Shown piece after piece: positions 17,380 through 24,951 of a stretch of 64,000 bases of DNA (position 1 is its first letter; each line of letters begins with the position of its first letter). This DNA is from Thiemannella venezuelensis (GTDB lineage: Bacteria; Actinomycetota; Actinomycetes; Streptosporangiales; Streptosporangiaceae): contig NZ_JACHJJ010000016.1 of NCBI RefSeq assembly GCF_014203605.1, forward strand, positions 1-64,000, read 5' to 3'. The notes under the pieces are model-generated. The model was not told the origin of the DNA, made no database searches, and saw only the letters and a program-made list of their open reading frames with translations. Both the position numbers and the translations under genes were made by a program.

Positions 17380-18379
17380 TGCGATCCTCGAGGTCCGCGA
17401 CCTGGTCAAGCACTTCCCGCTCACCCAGGGCGTGGTCGTGCGCAAGCAGATCGGCGCGGTCAGGGCCGTGGACGGGATCTCCTTCGACCTGCGCCGCGGC
17501 GAGACCCTCGGCATCGTGGGGGAGTCGGGCTGCGGCAAGTCCACGCTGGCCAAGCTGCTGATGGGTCTGGAGCGGCCGACCCGCGGATCGGTCCGGATCA
17601 AGGGCCGGGAGATCGCCGGGGCCAAGGGCGGCGAGCTCAAGCGGATCCGCCGCAACATCCAGCTGGTGATGCAGGACCCGTACACCTCGCTGAACCCGCG
17701 GATGACGGTCGGCGACATCGTCGGCGAGCCGTACGAGATCCATCCGGAGGCGGCGCCCAAGGGCGACCGGCGCCGCAGGGTCCAGGCGCTCCTGGAGCTC
17801 GTGGGCCTCGACCCCGACCACGTCAACCGGTACCCGCACCAGTTCTCCGGCGGGCAGCGCCAGCGCATCGGCATCGCCAGAGGGCTGGCGCTCCAGCCGG
17901 AGGTCATCGTCTGCGACGAGCCGGTCTCCGCGCTCGACGTCTCGATCCAGGCCCAGGTGGTCAACCTGCTGGCGCGGCTGCAGCGGGATCTCGGCCTGTC
18001 CTACGTCTTCATCGCCCACGACCTGTCGGTGGTCCGGCACATCGCCGACCGGGTCGGCGTGATGTACCTGGGCAAGATGGTCGAGCTCGGCAGGGACGCC
18101 GAGGTCTACGGCCAGCCGGCGCACCCCTACACCCAGGCGCTGCTCTCGGCCGTGCCGGTCCCCGACCCCGAGGGGCGCGAGCGCCGCGAGCGGATCGTGC
18201 TGCGGGGGGACCCGCCCTCCCCGGCGAACCCGCCCTCGGGCTGCCGGTTCCGCACCAGGTGCTGGAAGGCGCAGGAGGTCTGCGCCCAGCAGGAGCCGCC
18301 GCTGCAGCTGCGGCCGGGCACCTGGCACGAGAGCGCCTGCCACTTCCCGCAGATCCACGACGTGATCCGCGCCTTCTGA
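17363..18379 (+). CDS. Oligopeptide/dipeptide ABC transporter, ATPase (DppF type)
   Basis: The 338-residue second ATPase has Walker [16 protein letters not shown]-loop [14 protein letters not shown], signature [16 protein letters not shown] and Walker [17 protein letters not shown]. The C-terminal extension holds the cysteine motif [14 protein letters not shown]. It overlaps the DppD-type gene by 17 bases and is the last gene of the operon. A strong terminator follows four bases later. Confidence 0.95.
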   Translation: MAATGDAILEVRDLVKHFPLTQGVVVRKQIGAVRAVDGISFDLRRGETLGIVGESGCGKSTLAKLLMGLERPTRGSVRIKGREIAGAKGGELKRIRRNIQLVMQDPYTSLNPRMTVGDIVGEPYEIHPEAAPKGDRRRRVQALLELVGLDPDHVNRYPHQFSGGQRQRIGIARGLALQPEVIVCDEPVSALDVSIQAQVVNLLARLQRDLGLSYVFIAHDLSVVRHIADRVGVMYLGKMVELGRDAEVYGQPAHPYTQALLSAVPVPDPEGRERRERIVLRGDPPSPANPPSGCRFRTRCWKAQEVCAQQEPPLQLRPGTWHESACHFPQIHDVIRAF

Positions 18380-18382
18380 GGC

Positions 18383-18429
18383 GCACGGGAGAGGGGTTTC
18401 CCCACCGGGGGAAGGACCCTCTCCCGTGC
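18383..18429 (+). terminator. Importer operon terminator
   Basis: GCACGGGAGAGGG and CCCTCTCCCGTGC form a perfect 13-bp stem. The loop holds a smaller stem (TTTCCCC/GGGGGAA). It begins four bases past the last stop codon and also faces the end of the convergent secreted-protein gene at 18465. Confidence 0.9.
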
Positions 18430-18464
18430 ACGGGGCGGCGGCCGGCGCGGTGGCCGCACGCGGG

Positions 18465-18818
18465 TCAGCCCTGCAGGCCGTTGAACAGCTTGCCGAGGAG
18501 GCCGCCGGCGAGGCTGGTGAGCGGGTTGCCGCCGCCACCGCCGAGCAGGCTGCCGAGCTGGCCGCCCACCGGGCTCCCGCCGCCGGCCTGCTCGGGGCCG
18601 TGCCCCTGCTCCGGCCCGTGTCCCTGCTCGGGGCCGTGCCACTGCTCAGGGCCCTGGCCCTGCTCCGGGCCGTGCCACTGCTCCTGCTCCGGACCGTGCC
18701 ACTGCTCCTGCATGCCGTTCTCCTGCGGCTGGGGCCAGGGGTCGGCGGACGCGACGGCGGCCGTGCCGACGACGGCGAGGCAGGCGATGGCGGAGGCGGC
18801 GATGATGCGACGGACCAT
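18465..18818 (-). CDS. Secreted protein with His-Gly-Pro-Glu-Gln repeats
   Basis: The 117-residue protein begins with a clear signal peptide (MVRRIIAASAIACLAVVGTA, cut after VASA). The next ~45 residues are a run of imperfect repeats built on (E)QWHGPEQ and GHGPEQ, rich in His, Gln, Glu and Trp. The last ~40 residues are Gly/Leu-rich with a LGSLLGGGGGNPLTSLAGGL stretch that could be amphipathic. GGGGGA precedes the ATG at 18818; a longer in-frame extension crosses the ribosome-binding site. I do not know its function. The repeats might bind metal or wall material, which is a guess. Confidence 0.75.
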   Translation of the reverse strand: MVRRIIAASAIACLAVVGTAAVASADPWPQPQENGMQEQWHGPEQEQWHGPEQGQGPEQWHGPEQGHGPEQGHGPEQAGGGSPVGGQLGSLLGGGGGNPLTSLAGGLLGKLFNGLQG

Positions 18819-18942
18819 GATGTTTCCCCCGAAGGAATCCCGGGCAGGACACGCGAATATCCGGCCGCGTTCCGTGCCCACATGACTACGCGTTGGCGCC
18901 TAGCAGTATGGGCCTCCGTCCGCCGCGGCGCATGAAGGCACG

Positions 18943-20127
18943 TCAACTAACGGCGATGATGGCCGATCCATGACCGAACAGGCCCTGGTTGGCGGCCAGA
19001 CCTGCCCTGGCGTTGACCACCTGGCGGGCTCCCGCCGTACCGCGCAGCTGCCGGGCGAGTTCGCACACCTGAGCGATCGCCTGCGCCGGGATGGCCTCGC
19101 CGAAGGAGGCGAGCCCCCCCGAGGGGTTCACCGGGATCCGGCCGCCGAGCGCGGTGTCCCCGGCGCGCAGGAGCTTGCCCGCCTCGCCCGGCGGGGCCAG
19201 CCCGACGTCCTCGGCCCAGTCGAGCTCCAGCGCGGTGGACAGGTCGTAGACCTCGGCGAACGACAGGTCCTGCGGGCCGATCCCGGCCTCCTCGTAGGCG
19301 GCGTGGGCGATGGAGGCGCGGAAGGTCCGCTCGGGGGGCGGCACGGCCGCGGTCGAGTCGGTGGCGAAGCACGGCAGTTCGAGAACGGTGTTGGGGAAGG
19401 CGGGGGTGACCGTGGAGACGGCGGCGAGGCGCACCGCCGTGCTCAGGCCGCGGCGGCGGGCGTAGTCCGCCGAGGCGAGGACCACCGCGGCGCCGCCGTC
19501 GGAGGTGGCGCAGATGTCCATGAGCCGGAGCGGGTCGGCCACCATCGGGGAGGCGAGGACCTCCTCGGCGGTCGCGGTCCTGCGGTAGCGGGCGTTCTCG
19601 TTCAGCGAGCCGGCCAGCGCGTTCTTGACCTTGACCGCGGCGAAGTCCTGCGGGGTGTCGCCGTACAGGGCCATCCGCCTGCGCGCGTAGAGCGCGAAGT
19701 ACGCCGGGTTGGTGGCGCCGAGCAGTCGGAACCTGAGCCAGTCGGGGTCGTCCGGGCGGTCGCCGCCCACCGGTCTGAAGAAGCCCTTGGGCGTGGAGTC
19801 GGCCCCGACGACCAGCGCCACGTCGCACAGGCCCGCCAGGATGCGGGTGCGGGCGATGTCGATCGCCTGCGCGCCCGAGGCGCACGCCGCGTAGCAGGAG
19901 GCGATCCGCGCACCCGTCCAGCCGAGCGCCTGGGCGAAGGTGGCTCCGGCGACGAAACCGGGGTATCCGTTCCTGATCGTGTCGGCGCCCACCACGTACT
20001 GGACCTCGGTCCAGTCCAGGCCCGCGTCGCGCAGCGCGGCCCGGGCGGCGGCCACGCCGTACTCGGTGAAGGGCCGCCCCCACTTGCCCCAGGGGTGCAT
20101 TCCGGTGCCCGCGATGACGACGTCCAC
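18943..20127 (-). CDS. Ltp2-like thiolase-fold lipid-transfer protein
   Basis: This 394-residue thiolase-superfamily protein has the N-terminal motif MDVVIAGTGMHPWGKWGRPF, the nucleophile-region cysteine in ASCYAACASGAQAID, and the C-terminal PVNPSGGLASFGEAIPAQAI and NQGLFGHGSAIIAVS. In this branch (SCP-x thiolase/lipid-transfer, Ltp2) the thiolase fold is used, together with a DUF35 partner, for retro-aldol cleavage of side-chain acyl-CoAs during steroid catabolism. The DUF35 gene lies directly upstream (38-base gap), so the two likely form such a complex. The substrate here is inferred only from the pairing. Confidence 0.85.
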   Translation of the reverse strand: MDVVIAGTGMHPWGKWGRPFTEYGVAAARAALRDAGLDWTEVQYVVGADTIRNGYPGFVAGATFAQALGWTGARIASCYAACASGAQAIDIARTRILAGLCDVALVVGADSTPKGFFRPVGGDRPDDPDWLRFRLLGATNPAYFALYARRRMALYGDTPQDFAAVKVKNALAGSLNENARYRRTATAEEVLASPMVADPLRLMDICATSDGGAAVVLASADYARRRGLSTAVRLAAVSTVTPAFPNTVLELPCFATDSTAAVPPPERTFRASIAHAAYEEAGIGPQDLSFAEVYDLSTALELDWAEDVGLAPPGEAGKLLRAGDTALGGRIPVNPSGGLASFGEAIPAQAIAQVCELARQLRGTAGARQVVNARAGLAANQGLFGHGSAIIAVS

Positions 20128-20165
20128 GCGTTATCCCATCCTCGTGCCGGTGCCGGGCCGCGCGC

Positions 20166-20570
20166 TCACGGCCGGCCCCACATCCAGACCTCCGGGCCGT
20201 CCGCGAGCGCGCCCGAGGTCAGCTCCAGTTCCATTCCGACGCGCAGGTCCTCCACGGCCAGGTCCTTCACCTGTCCCAGCACGACGATCCCCTCCTCGGA
20301 CAGCTCCACCGCCGCCAGGGTCACCGGCGTGTACGGCTCCGCCGCCACGAACGGGGCGGGGGGCGGGTAGCAGGCGTTGGTGTAGGACCAGACGGTGCCG
20401 CGCCGGGAGAGGCGCGCGGGGGCCAGGTCCTCCCCCGCGCAGTGCGGGTTGCGGCAGAACCCCGTCTGGGGAGGGAAGTAGACGGTCCGGCAGTCGGCGC
20501 AGCGGGTGCCGAGCAGGTACACGGCGCCGTCGTCGGTGACGAACCAGCCGTCGATCGCGGGTGCGGCCAT
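20166..20570 (-). CDS. DUF35 OB-fold/zinc-ribbon partner protein
   Basis: The 134-residue protein has a rubredoxin-like zinc ribbon (CADC near residue 24 and CRNPHC near 39-44) followed by an OB-fold (RRGTVWSYTNACYPP, YTPVTLAAVEL, GIVVLGQVKD, VGMELELTSG). DUF35 proteins associate with thiolase-fold partners and help position or move acyl-CoA substrates. It is the first gene of a two-gene unit with the Ltp2-like thiolase. No ribosome-binding site precedes the ATG. A TAATAT -10 hexamer lies so close that the mRNA would start at or near the ATG, i.e. leaderless. Confidence 0.88.
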   Translation of the reverse strand: MAAPAIDGWFVTDDGAVYLLGTRCADCRTVYFPPQTGFCRNPHCAGEDLAPARLSRRGTVWSYTNACYPPPAPFVAAEPYTPVTLAAVELSEEGIVVLGQVKDLAVEDLRVGMELELTSGALADGPEVWMWGRP

Positions 20571-20576
20571 GGACCG

Positions 20577-20595
20577 ATATTACACAAGCGCTTGT
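20577..20595 (-). promoter_or_regulatory. Leaderless promoter with CAAGCGCTTG operator for the DUF35-thiolase unit
   Basis: On the minus strand the 12-base perfect palindrome ACAAGCGCTTGT (20595-20584) is followed one base later by TAATAT (20582-20577), then CGGTCC and the ATG at 20570. The palindrome fits the CAAGnnCTTG core reported for the TetR-type steroid regulator KstR2 and related lipid regulators; one outer consensus base differs. It touches the last stop-codon base of the upstream protease gene. Confidence 0.6.
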
Positions 20596-21875
20596 TAGGT
20601 GACATCCCCTCCGGGAGGAGGGCCGGAGGGGCGGGGCCGGGCGGCCGGGAGCGGCGGGCGTCCCCGGCGGCGGCGTCCGGCCAGCCGGTGGAGCGCGAGG
20701 ACGAGGACGAACAGGACCAGCGCGGCGCAGACGGCCTGGCGCGAGTCCGCCATCGCGTCCCGCCCGGTGACGGTGGCCGCGGTCGGCACGGCGGCGCCCG
20801 CGTCCTCGCCGGAGACCGCGGCCGTGCCCTCGCCGGAGGCGCCCCGCGGGGGGACGCGCGCCCGGAGCGGCCGCTGCCGTGCCCCGGCCGCCTGCTCCAG
20901 CGCGCGGGCGGCGTTGACCACGCCGTGGCCGTAGGCGGGATCGTGGCCCTCGGCGGGTGGACGGGTGGCGCCGCGCTCGACGGCCCGGCGGACCTGCGCC
21001 GGACTCAGCTCGGGGAACTCCGCCCTGACCAGCGCCGCGACCCCGGCGACCAGGGCGGCGGCCGAGCTCGTGCCGTCCGTGACGACGTAGGATCCGGTCC
21101 TGTCGGCGGTGACGATCCCGGTGCCCGGCGCGACCACCGAGAGGTCGTCCTGGCGGTTGGAGAAGGGCGCCACCCGCATGTTCTCGTCCACCGCGCCCAC
21201 CGAGATGACGCCCGGGTAGGCGGCGGGGAAGTTCTTCCGGCCGGGGCCCGCGCCGTCGTTGCCGGAGGAGGCCACCAGCACCACGCCCCGGCCGAGCGCG
21301 TACCGCACCGCGCGCTGCTCGGCCGCCGAGCCCTCCCACGACCCGCTGCCGCATCCCAGGGACATGTTGATCACCTGGGCGCCGTGGTCCACGGCGTAGC
21401 GGATGCCCCGGGCGAGCGCGTTCCCGCCCCGCTGCCTGGCCCGGCCGCGCCGGGGGTCGTCGTTCTCCAGCGCCACCCGGACCGAGAGGATCGTCGAGCC
21501 GGGGGCGACCCCCAGCACCCCGGCGGTACGGCCGCCGCCGTGCCCGCGCCCGGCGATGAGACTGGCCATGGCCGTGCCGTGGCGGCCCCACAGGGACTCC
21601 CGGCGCGCGGTCCCCGTCAGGTCGGGACCCTCGACGACCGCGCCCGCCAGATCGGGGTGGGCGGGATCGACCCCCGTGTCCAGCACCGCGACGACCACGC
21701 CCTCGCCGCGGGTCGTCCGCCAGGCTTCCGGCGCGTCCAGCGGGGCCAGCGCCCACTGCCGGGCCCGCTGGTGCACGGGGACCGGGGGGTCGTCGGGACC
21801 GCGGACCGAGGGCCAGGCGAAGGCGACCAGGGAGATCGTGATCAGGATCGCGCCGAGCGCGTGCATGCGGGACAC
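20595..21875 (-). CDS. Mycosin-like S8 subtilisin serine protease, membrane-anchored
   Basis: This 426-residue protease has the subtilase triad Asp66 (VVAVLDTGVD), His99 (GRHGTAMASL) and Ser270 (GTSSAAALVAGV), with the oxyanion Asn in VASSGNDGAG. It has an N-terminal signal segment (ALGAILITISLVAFAWPSV), a Pro-rich linker, and a C-terminal membrane span (AVCAALVLFVLVLAL) followed by RRRR. This arrangement is that of mycosins, the membrane-bound proteases of type VII (ESX) secretion loci. No ESX genes are in the window, so a stand-alone role is likely. The GTG start has GAGG six bases upstream; ATG 21866 is an alternative. Confidence 0.85.
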   Translation of the reverse strand: MSRMHALGAILITISLVAFAWPSVRGPDDPPVPVHQRARQWALAPLDAPEAWRTTRGEGVVVAVLDTGVDPAHPDLAGAVVEGPDLTGTARRESLWGRHGTAMASLIAGRGHGGGRTAGVLGVAPGSTILSVRVALENDDPRRGRARQRGGNALARGIRYAVDHGAQVINMSLGCGSGSWEGSAAEQRAVRYALGRGVVLVASSGNDGAGPGRKNFPAAYPGVISVGAVDENMRVAPFSNRQDDLSVVAPGTGIVTADRTGSYVVTDGTSSAAALVAGVAALVRAEFPELSPAQVRRAVERGATRPPAEGHDPAYGHGVVNAARALEQAAGARQRPLRARVPPRGASGEGTAAVSGEDAGAAVPTAATVTGRDAMADSRQAVCAALVLFVLVLALHRLAGRRRRGRPPLPAARPRPSGPPPGGDVT

Positions 21876-22039
21876 GGCGACCTCGTCGGAGGGGAGACGG
21901 CAGGTGCGGGTGGGGGGATTCTGGCATGTGGTCCCGCGATGAAACCGGCGCTTTCGGTAAACGGAGCGATACGTACTGTTAGTCTCTTTGGTAACAACAG
22001 TCCCATATGTGAGGGATGGGCTCGTGCGGCTCCGGGCCC

Positions 22040-22846
22040 TCAGGGGGCCGGGGAGAGCCGTACGTGAGCGCCCGGGGGCAGGCCGAGACGCTGCGAGGCG
22101 TCACCGGAGTTGATCGCCAGCGCGATGAGCCCGGCCGAGTCGGTGAAGGCGACCACCTCGCCCGGAGGCACCGCGGCGAACGTCTCCCGGAACGGGACGG
22201 AGATCTGCCGCCGGCCCAGCCGTACCGCCAGGGTGCCCCCCGGCCGGGCCCCCAGCCCGGCCAGGTCGCCCGCGCCGATCGAGAGCTGCACGTTGCCGTA
22301 GTGGTCCACCGAGAGCACCTCGCCCTCCACCACGCCCTCCCGCACCAGGGAGGTCGGCGTCGGGAAGCTGGCCAGCCGGTCCAGCGGGACCTGCGGCCCC
22401 AGGCCGGCCGGGTCCCGCCCGGCCGCCAGGTGGGCGGCGACCGGCGCGAAGACGTCGCGTCCCAGGAAGGTCGGGGAGACCGGCCGCAGGAACAGCTCCT
22501 CGTCGGTGATCTCGTAGGCCGCCCCGGCCCCGCCGACGGCCTGGGCCGCCCACGACAGCACTCCGTTGTCCGGGCCGAGGAGGACGTGGTCGCCGGCCGT
22601 GACCGCCACGGCCCGGCGCGAGCGGCCGCCGTCGGGGTCGATCACGGCGACGTGCACGCCCGCGGGGAGGTAGGGGATCGTCTGCGCCAGGATCGCCGCG
22701 CCACGCCGTACGTCGCCGGAGGGGACCAGATGGCAGACGTCGATGATCCGCGTCTGCGGCGCGATCCGGGCGATCACGCCGTGGCACGCGGCGACGTAGC
22801 CGTCTTCCAGGCCGTAGTCAGTGAGGAGGGTGATGACAGAGGTCAC
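22040..22846 (-). CDS. SAM hydroxide adenosyltransferase (DUF62 family)
   Basis: The 268-residue protein starts MTSVITLLTDYGLEDGYVAA, the N-terminus of the DUF62/SAM-hydrolase family related to fluorinase and chlorinase. Conserved parts include the N-terminal LTDYG aspartate, VIDPDGGRSRRAVAVTAGDHVLLGPDNG (usually VVDPGVG..) and the C-terminal VLSVDHYGNVQLSI. Most family members hydrolyse S-adenosylmethionine to adenosine and methionine; the halogenase-specific loop is not evident. Divergent from the DUF3263 gene. Confidence 0.88.
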   Translation of the reverse strand: MTSVITLLTDYGLEDGYVAACHGVIARIAPQTRIIDVCHLVPSGDVRRGAAILAQTIPYLPAGVHVAVIDPDGGRSRRAVAVTAGDHVLLGPDNGVLSWAAQAVGGAGAAYEITDEELFLRPVSPTFLGRDVFAPVAAHLAAGRDPAGLGPQVPLDRLASFPTPTSLVREGVVEGEVLSVDHYGNVQLSIGAGDLAGLGARPGGTLAVRLGRRQISVPFRETFAAVPPGEVVAFTDSAGLIALAINSGDASQRLGLPPGAHVRLSPAP

Positions 22847-22964
22847 ATCTGGTGACTGTACGTCTCCATATCCGCCATGAACAGCCGGAAGTTCCCGACT
22901 ATCCTGGCTTCGGGCCGCGTGCGCGCGGTGGGATCACCGCGTGCCCGACCGAGGAGGACCGCCA

Positions 22965-23267
22965 ATGGACACTGCGCCGATTCCCGGTGACAGTGCTGCC
23001 CGGAAACCAGCCTTGCGGGCTCTCACGGAGAGGGAGAAGAACCTGCTCGCCTTCGAGCGCCAATGGTGGCGTTACGCGGGCGCCAAGGAGCAGGCCGTCC
23101 GCGAGGCGTTCGACATCTCCGCCACCCGTTACTACCAGTTGCTCGGCGAGCTCATCGACAGACCCGAGGCGCTCGCCCACGATCCGATGCTGGTCAAGCG
23201 CCTGCGCCGGCTCCGGGACGCCCGCAGGCGCGACCGCGCCGCCCGAAGACTGGGCCTACGTCCCTGA
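22965..23267 (+). CDS. DUF3263 protein (probable DNA-binding)
   Basis: The 100-residue actinobacterial family protein contains LTEREKNLLAFERQWWRYAG and AFDISATRYYQLLGELIDRP, the DUF3263 core that looks like a sigma-4/helix-turn-helix segment, then a strongly basic tail (RRLRDARRRDRAARRLG). ATG 22965 has GAGGAGG eight bases upstream. Function is not established; a transcriptional or nucleoid role is plausible. The otsB gene follows on the same strand after 160 bases. Confidence 0.8.
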   Translation: MDTAPIPGDSAARKPALRALTEREKNLLAFERQWWRYAGAKEQAVREAFDISATRYYQLLGELIDRPEALAHDPMLVKRLRRLRDARRRDRAARRLGLRP

Positions 23268-23426
23268 TATCCGGGTACGGCCGGAAAGTGCCTCCTGTGC
23301 ACTGCTGTGACAGGAGGCGCGATCCGGGCGGCCGCCCGGACAGGAGGACGTCCCGGAAGGCAGGACCGTGATGCGTCAAGGACACCCCGGCCCCGGACGC
23401 CGGGGTCTCCCCGCTGGAGACGATCG

Positions 23427-24200
23427 ATGACCGAAGGACTGGAAGCGATCCTGGACGATCCCGCCGGAGCGGTGATCGGCCTCGACTTCGACGGCACGCT
23501 CGCCCCGATCGTGCCCGATCCGGAGGCGGCCAGGATCCACCCGGCCGGTCCCGGGGTGCTGGCCAGGCTCGGTGACCTGGTCGGCTCCCTGGTGGTCGTC
23601 ACCGGCCGCCCCGCCGGCACGGCCGTCGAGTACGGCTCCCTGGCCCGGGTGCCGGGACTGGTCGTGCTCGGCCACTACGGCCTCGAACGCTGGGAGGCGG
23701 GCCGGCTCACCGCCCCGCCCCCCCACCCCGGCCTGGACCTGGTCAGGGCCGAGCTGCCCCGGCTCGTCGCCGGGCTCGCCGGGGCCAGGATCGAGGACAA
23801 GGGCCGCTCCGTCGCCGTGCACACGCGCCGGGCCTCCGCTCCGCAGGCCGCGCTCGACGCGCTGCGCGAGCCGGTCGGCGCGCTGGCCGCCGCGACCGGC
23901 CTGGCGGTCGAGCCGGGCAAGTTCGTGCTGGAGCTCCGCCCGCCCGGGATGGACAAGGGCGTGGCGCTCGGGGCCTTCCTGGAGGAGCGCTCGGCGCGTT
24001 CGGTGCTGTTCGCCGGGGACGACCTGGGGGACCTGGCGGCGTTCGCGGCCGTGCGGGCGTCCGGGCTGCCGGGGGTGACGGTGTTCAGCGGATCCGCCGA
24101 GCTCAGCGTGGAGGCCGACCTCGTGGTGGACGGCCCCTCCGGGGTGGTCGGCCTCCTCGGCTCCATCGCCGACGCGCTCTCGGCGCGGCGCCCGGTGTAG
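23427..24200 (+). CDS. otsB: Trehalose-6-phosphate phosphatase
   Basis: The 257-residue HAD-superfamily phosphatase has motif I DFDGTLAPI (residues 20-28), motif II VVVTGRPAG, a GHYGLERW segment typical of OtsB, the motif III lysine in PPGMDKGVALGAFL and motif IV FAGDDLGDLAAF. It removes phosphate from trehalose-6-phosphate to give trehalose, a stress protectant. The matching synthase (otsA) is 2.1 kb away on the other strand. The start was chosen at ATG 23427; the longer frame has no coding character. Confidence 0.93.
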   Translation: MTEGLEAILDDPAGAVIGLDFDGTLAPIVPDPEAARIHPAGPGVLARLGDLVGSLVVVTGRPAGTAVEYGSLARVPGLVVLGHYGLERWEAGRLTAPPPHPGLDLVRAELPRLVAGLAGARIEDKGRSVAVHTRRASAPQAALDALREPVGALAAATGLAVEPGKFVLELRPPGMDKGVALGAFLEERSARSVLFAGDDLGDLAAFAAVRASGLPGVTVFSGSAELSVEADLVVDGPSGVVGLLGSIADALSARRPV

Positions 24201-24272
24201 CGCGGACCGGCGCTCCCGGGGCCCCCGCTCCGGGCGGACGGTCCCGGGGCGTGCGGGCGCGTACAACCGCCC

Positions 24273-24305
24273 GTTAAGCGAACGGCAAGCGGGCGTCGCT
24301 AGCGT
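24273..24305 (+). promoter_or_regulatory. Possible leaderless promoter with 11-base direct repeats
   Basis: TAGCGT at 24300-24305 would place the transcription start at or near the ATG at 24313, which has no ribosome-binding site. Upstream, GTTAAGCGAAC (24273) and GGCAAGCGGGC (24284) are adjacent 11-base units sharing 7 positions, a spacing like that of PHO boxes in actinomycetes. The match is weak. Confidence 0.3.
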
Positions 24306-24312
24306 GCACGGC

Positions 24313-24900
24313 ATGAGAAAGCGCTCCATCGTCATCGCCGCGCTGGCCGGCTCCGCCCTCCTCGCGGCGCCCGCGGTCGCCTCCGCCTCCCCGGCCGCCG
24401 AGGCCTCCGCCGCCGGGACGAAGACCGTGTCCTTCCGCGGGATGAACCTGAAGGTGCCCTCCGGCTGGCAGGTGCACCGGGATGGCGACTGGATGCTCGT
24501 GCAGACCGGAAAGTGCGAGACGCCCGCCTACTTCGCCCCGAAGTGCCAGGGCTTCTGGGTCCTCGGCCCGAAGGCGATCAAGTACGGTGACGAAGGGTTC
24601 GACCCCTACACCGGCGAGCAGCCGTTCTACCCCGCGAGCGACGTGCAGCGGTGCCCCTTCAACGGCAGGTACGGCCAGGTCCTCGGCAAGCCCACCGCGC
24701 TCGGCCTGCGCCAGGTCGGCCGCGGGCACAAGGCGAAATACGTGTCCTGGTTCGGCCGGTGCGTGAAGGACGGCAACGGCGAGCAGACGGCCACCTTCGA
24801 CCAGCGCGAGTGGTTCCTGCCCGCGTCGAAGATCCTCGTGGTGGACGTGTGGAGGACGCCGGGGCTGCCGAACATCCTGAAGAACGCCACCTGGAGGTGA
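24313..24900 (+). CDS. Secreted protein of unknown function
   Basis: The 195-residue protein has a signal peptide (MRKRSIVIAALAGSALLAAP, cut after ASA). The mature domain opens with TVSFRGMNLKVPSGWQVHRD and has four cysteines (CETPAYFAPKC, then QRCPF and GRCVKDG), suggesting two disulfides. It ends VVDVWRTPGLPNILKNATWR. I do not recognise the family; the 'FRGMNLKVPSGW' start resembles secreted actinobacterial proteins of unknown role. No ribosome-binding site is seen and translation may be leaderless. Confidence 0.7.
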   Translation: MRKRSIVIAALAGSALLAAPAVASASPAAEASAAGTKTVSFRGMNLKVPSGWQVHRDGDWMLVQTGKCETPAYFAPKCQGFWVLGPKAIKYGDEGFDPYTGEQPFYPASDVQRCPFNGRYGQVLGKPTALGLRQVGRGHKAKYVSWFGRCVKDGNGEQTATFDQREWFLPASKILVVDVWRTPGLPNILKNATWR

Positions 24901-24951
24901 CCATGATCTCCCCGGCGGGCGATGGCTTCGCGGACTGCCCGCCGGGGGCTC

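Noticed and set aside
22040-22846. Fluorinase or chlorinase activity for the DUF62 protein
   Set aside because: The halogenase-specific insertion is not evident and no halometabolite genes are near; SAM hydrolysis is the default.
24273-24294. Definite PHO box
   Set aside because: Only 7 of 11 positions agree between the units and the consensus match is poor; kept as a weak hint only.
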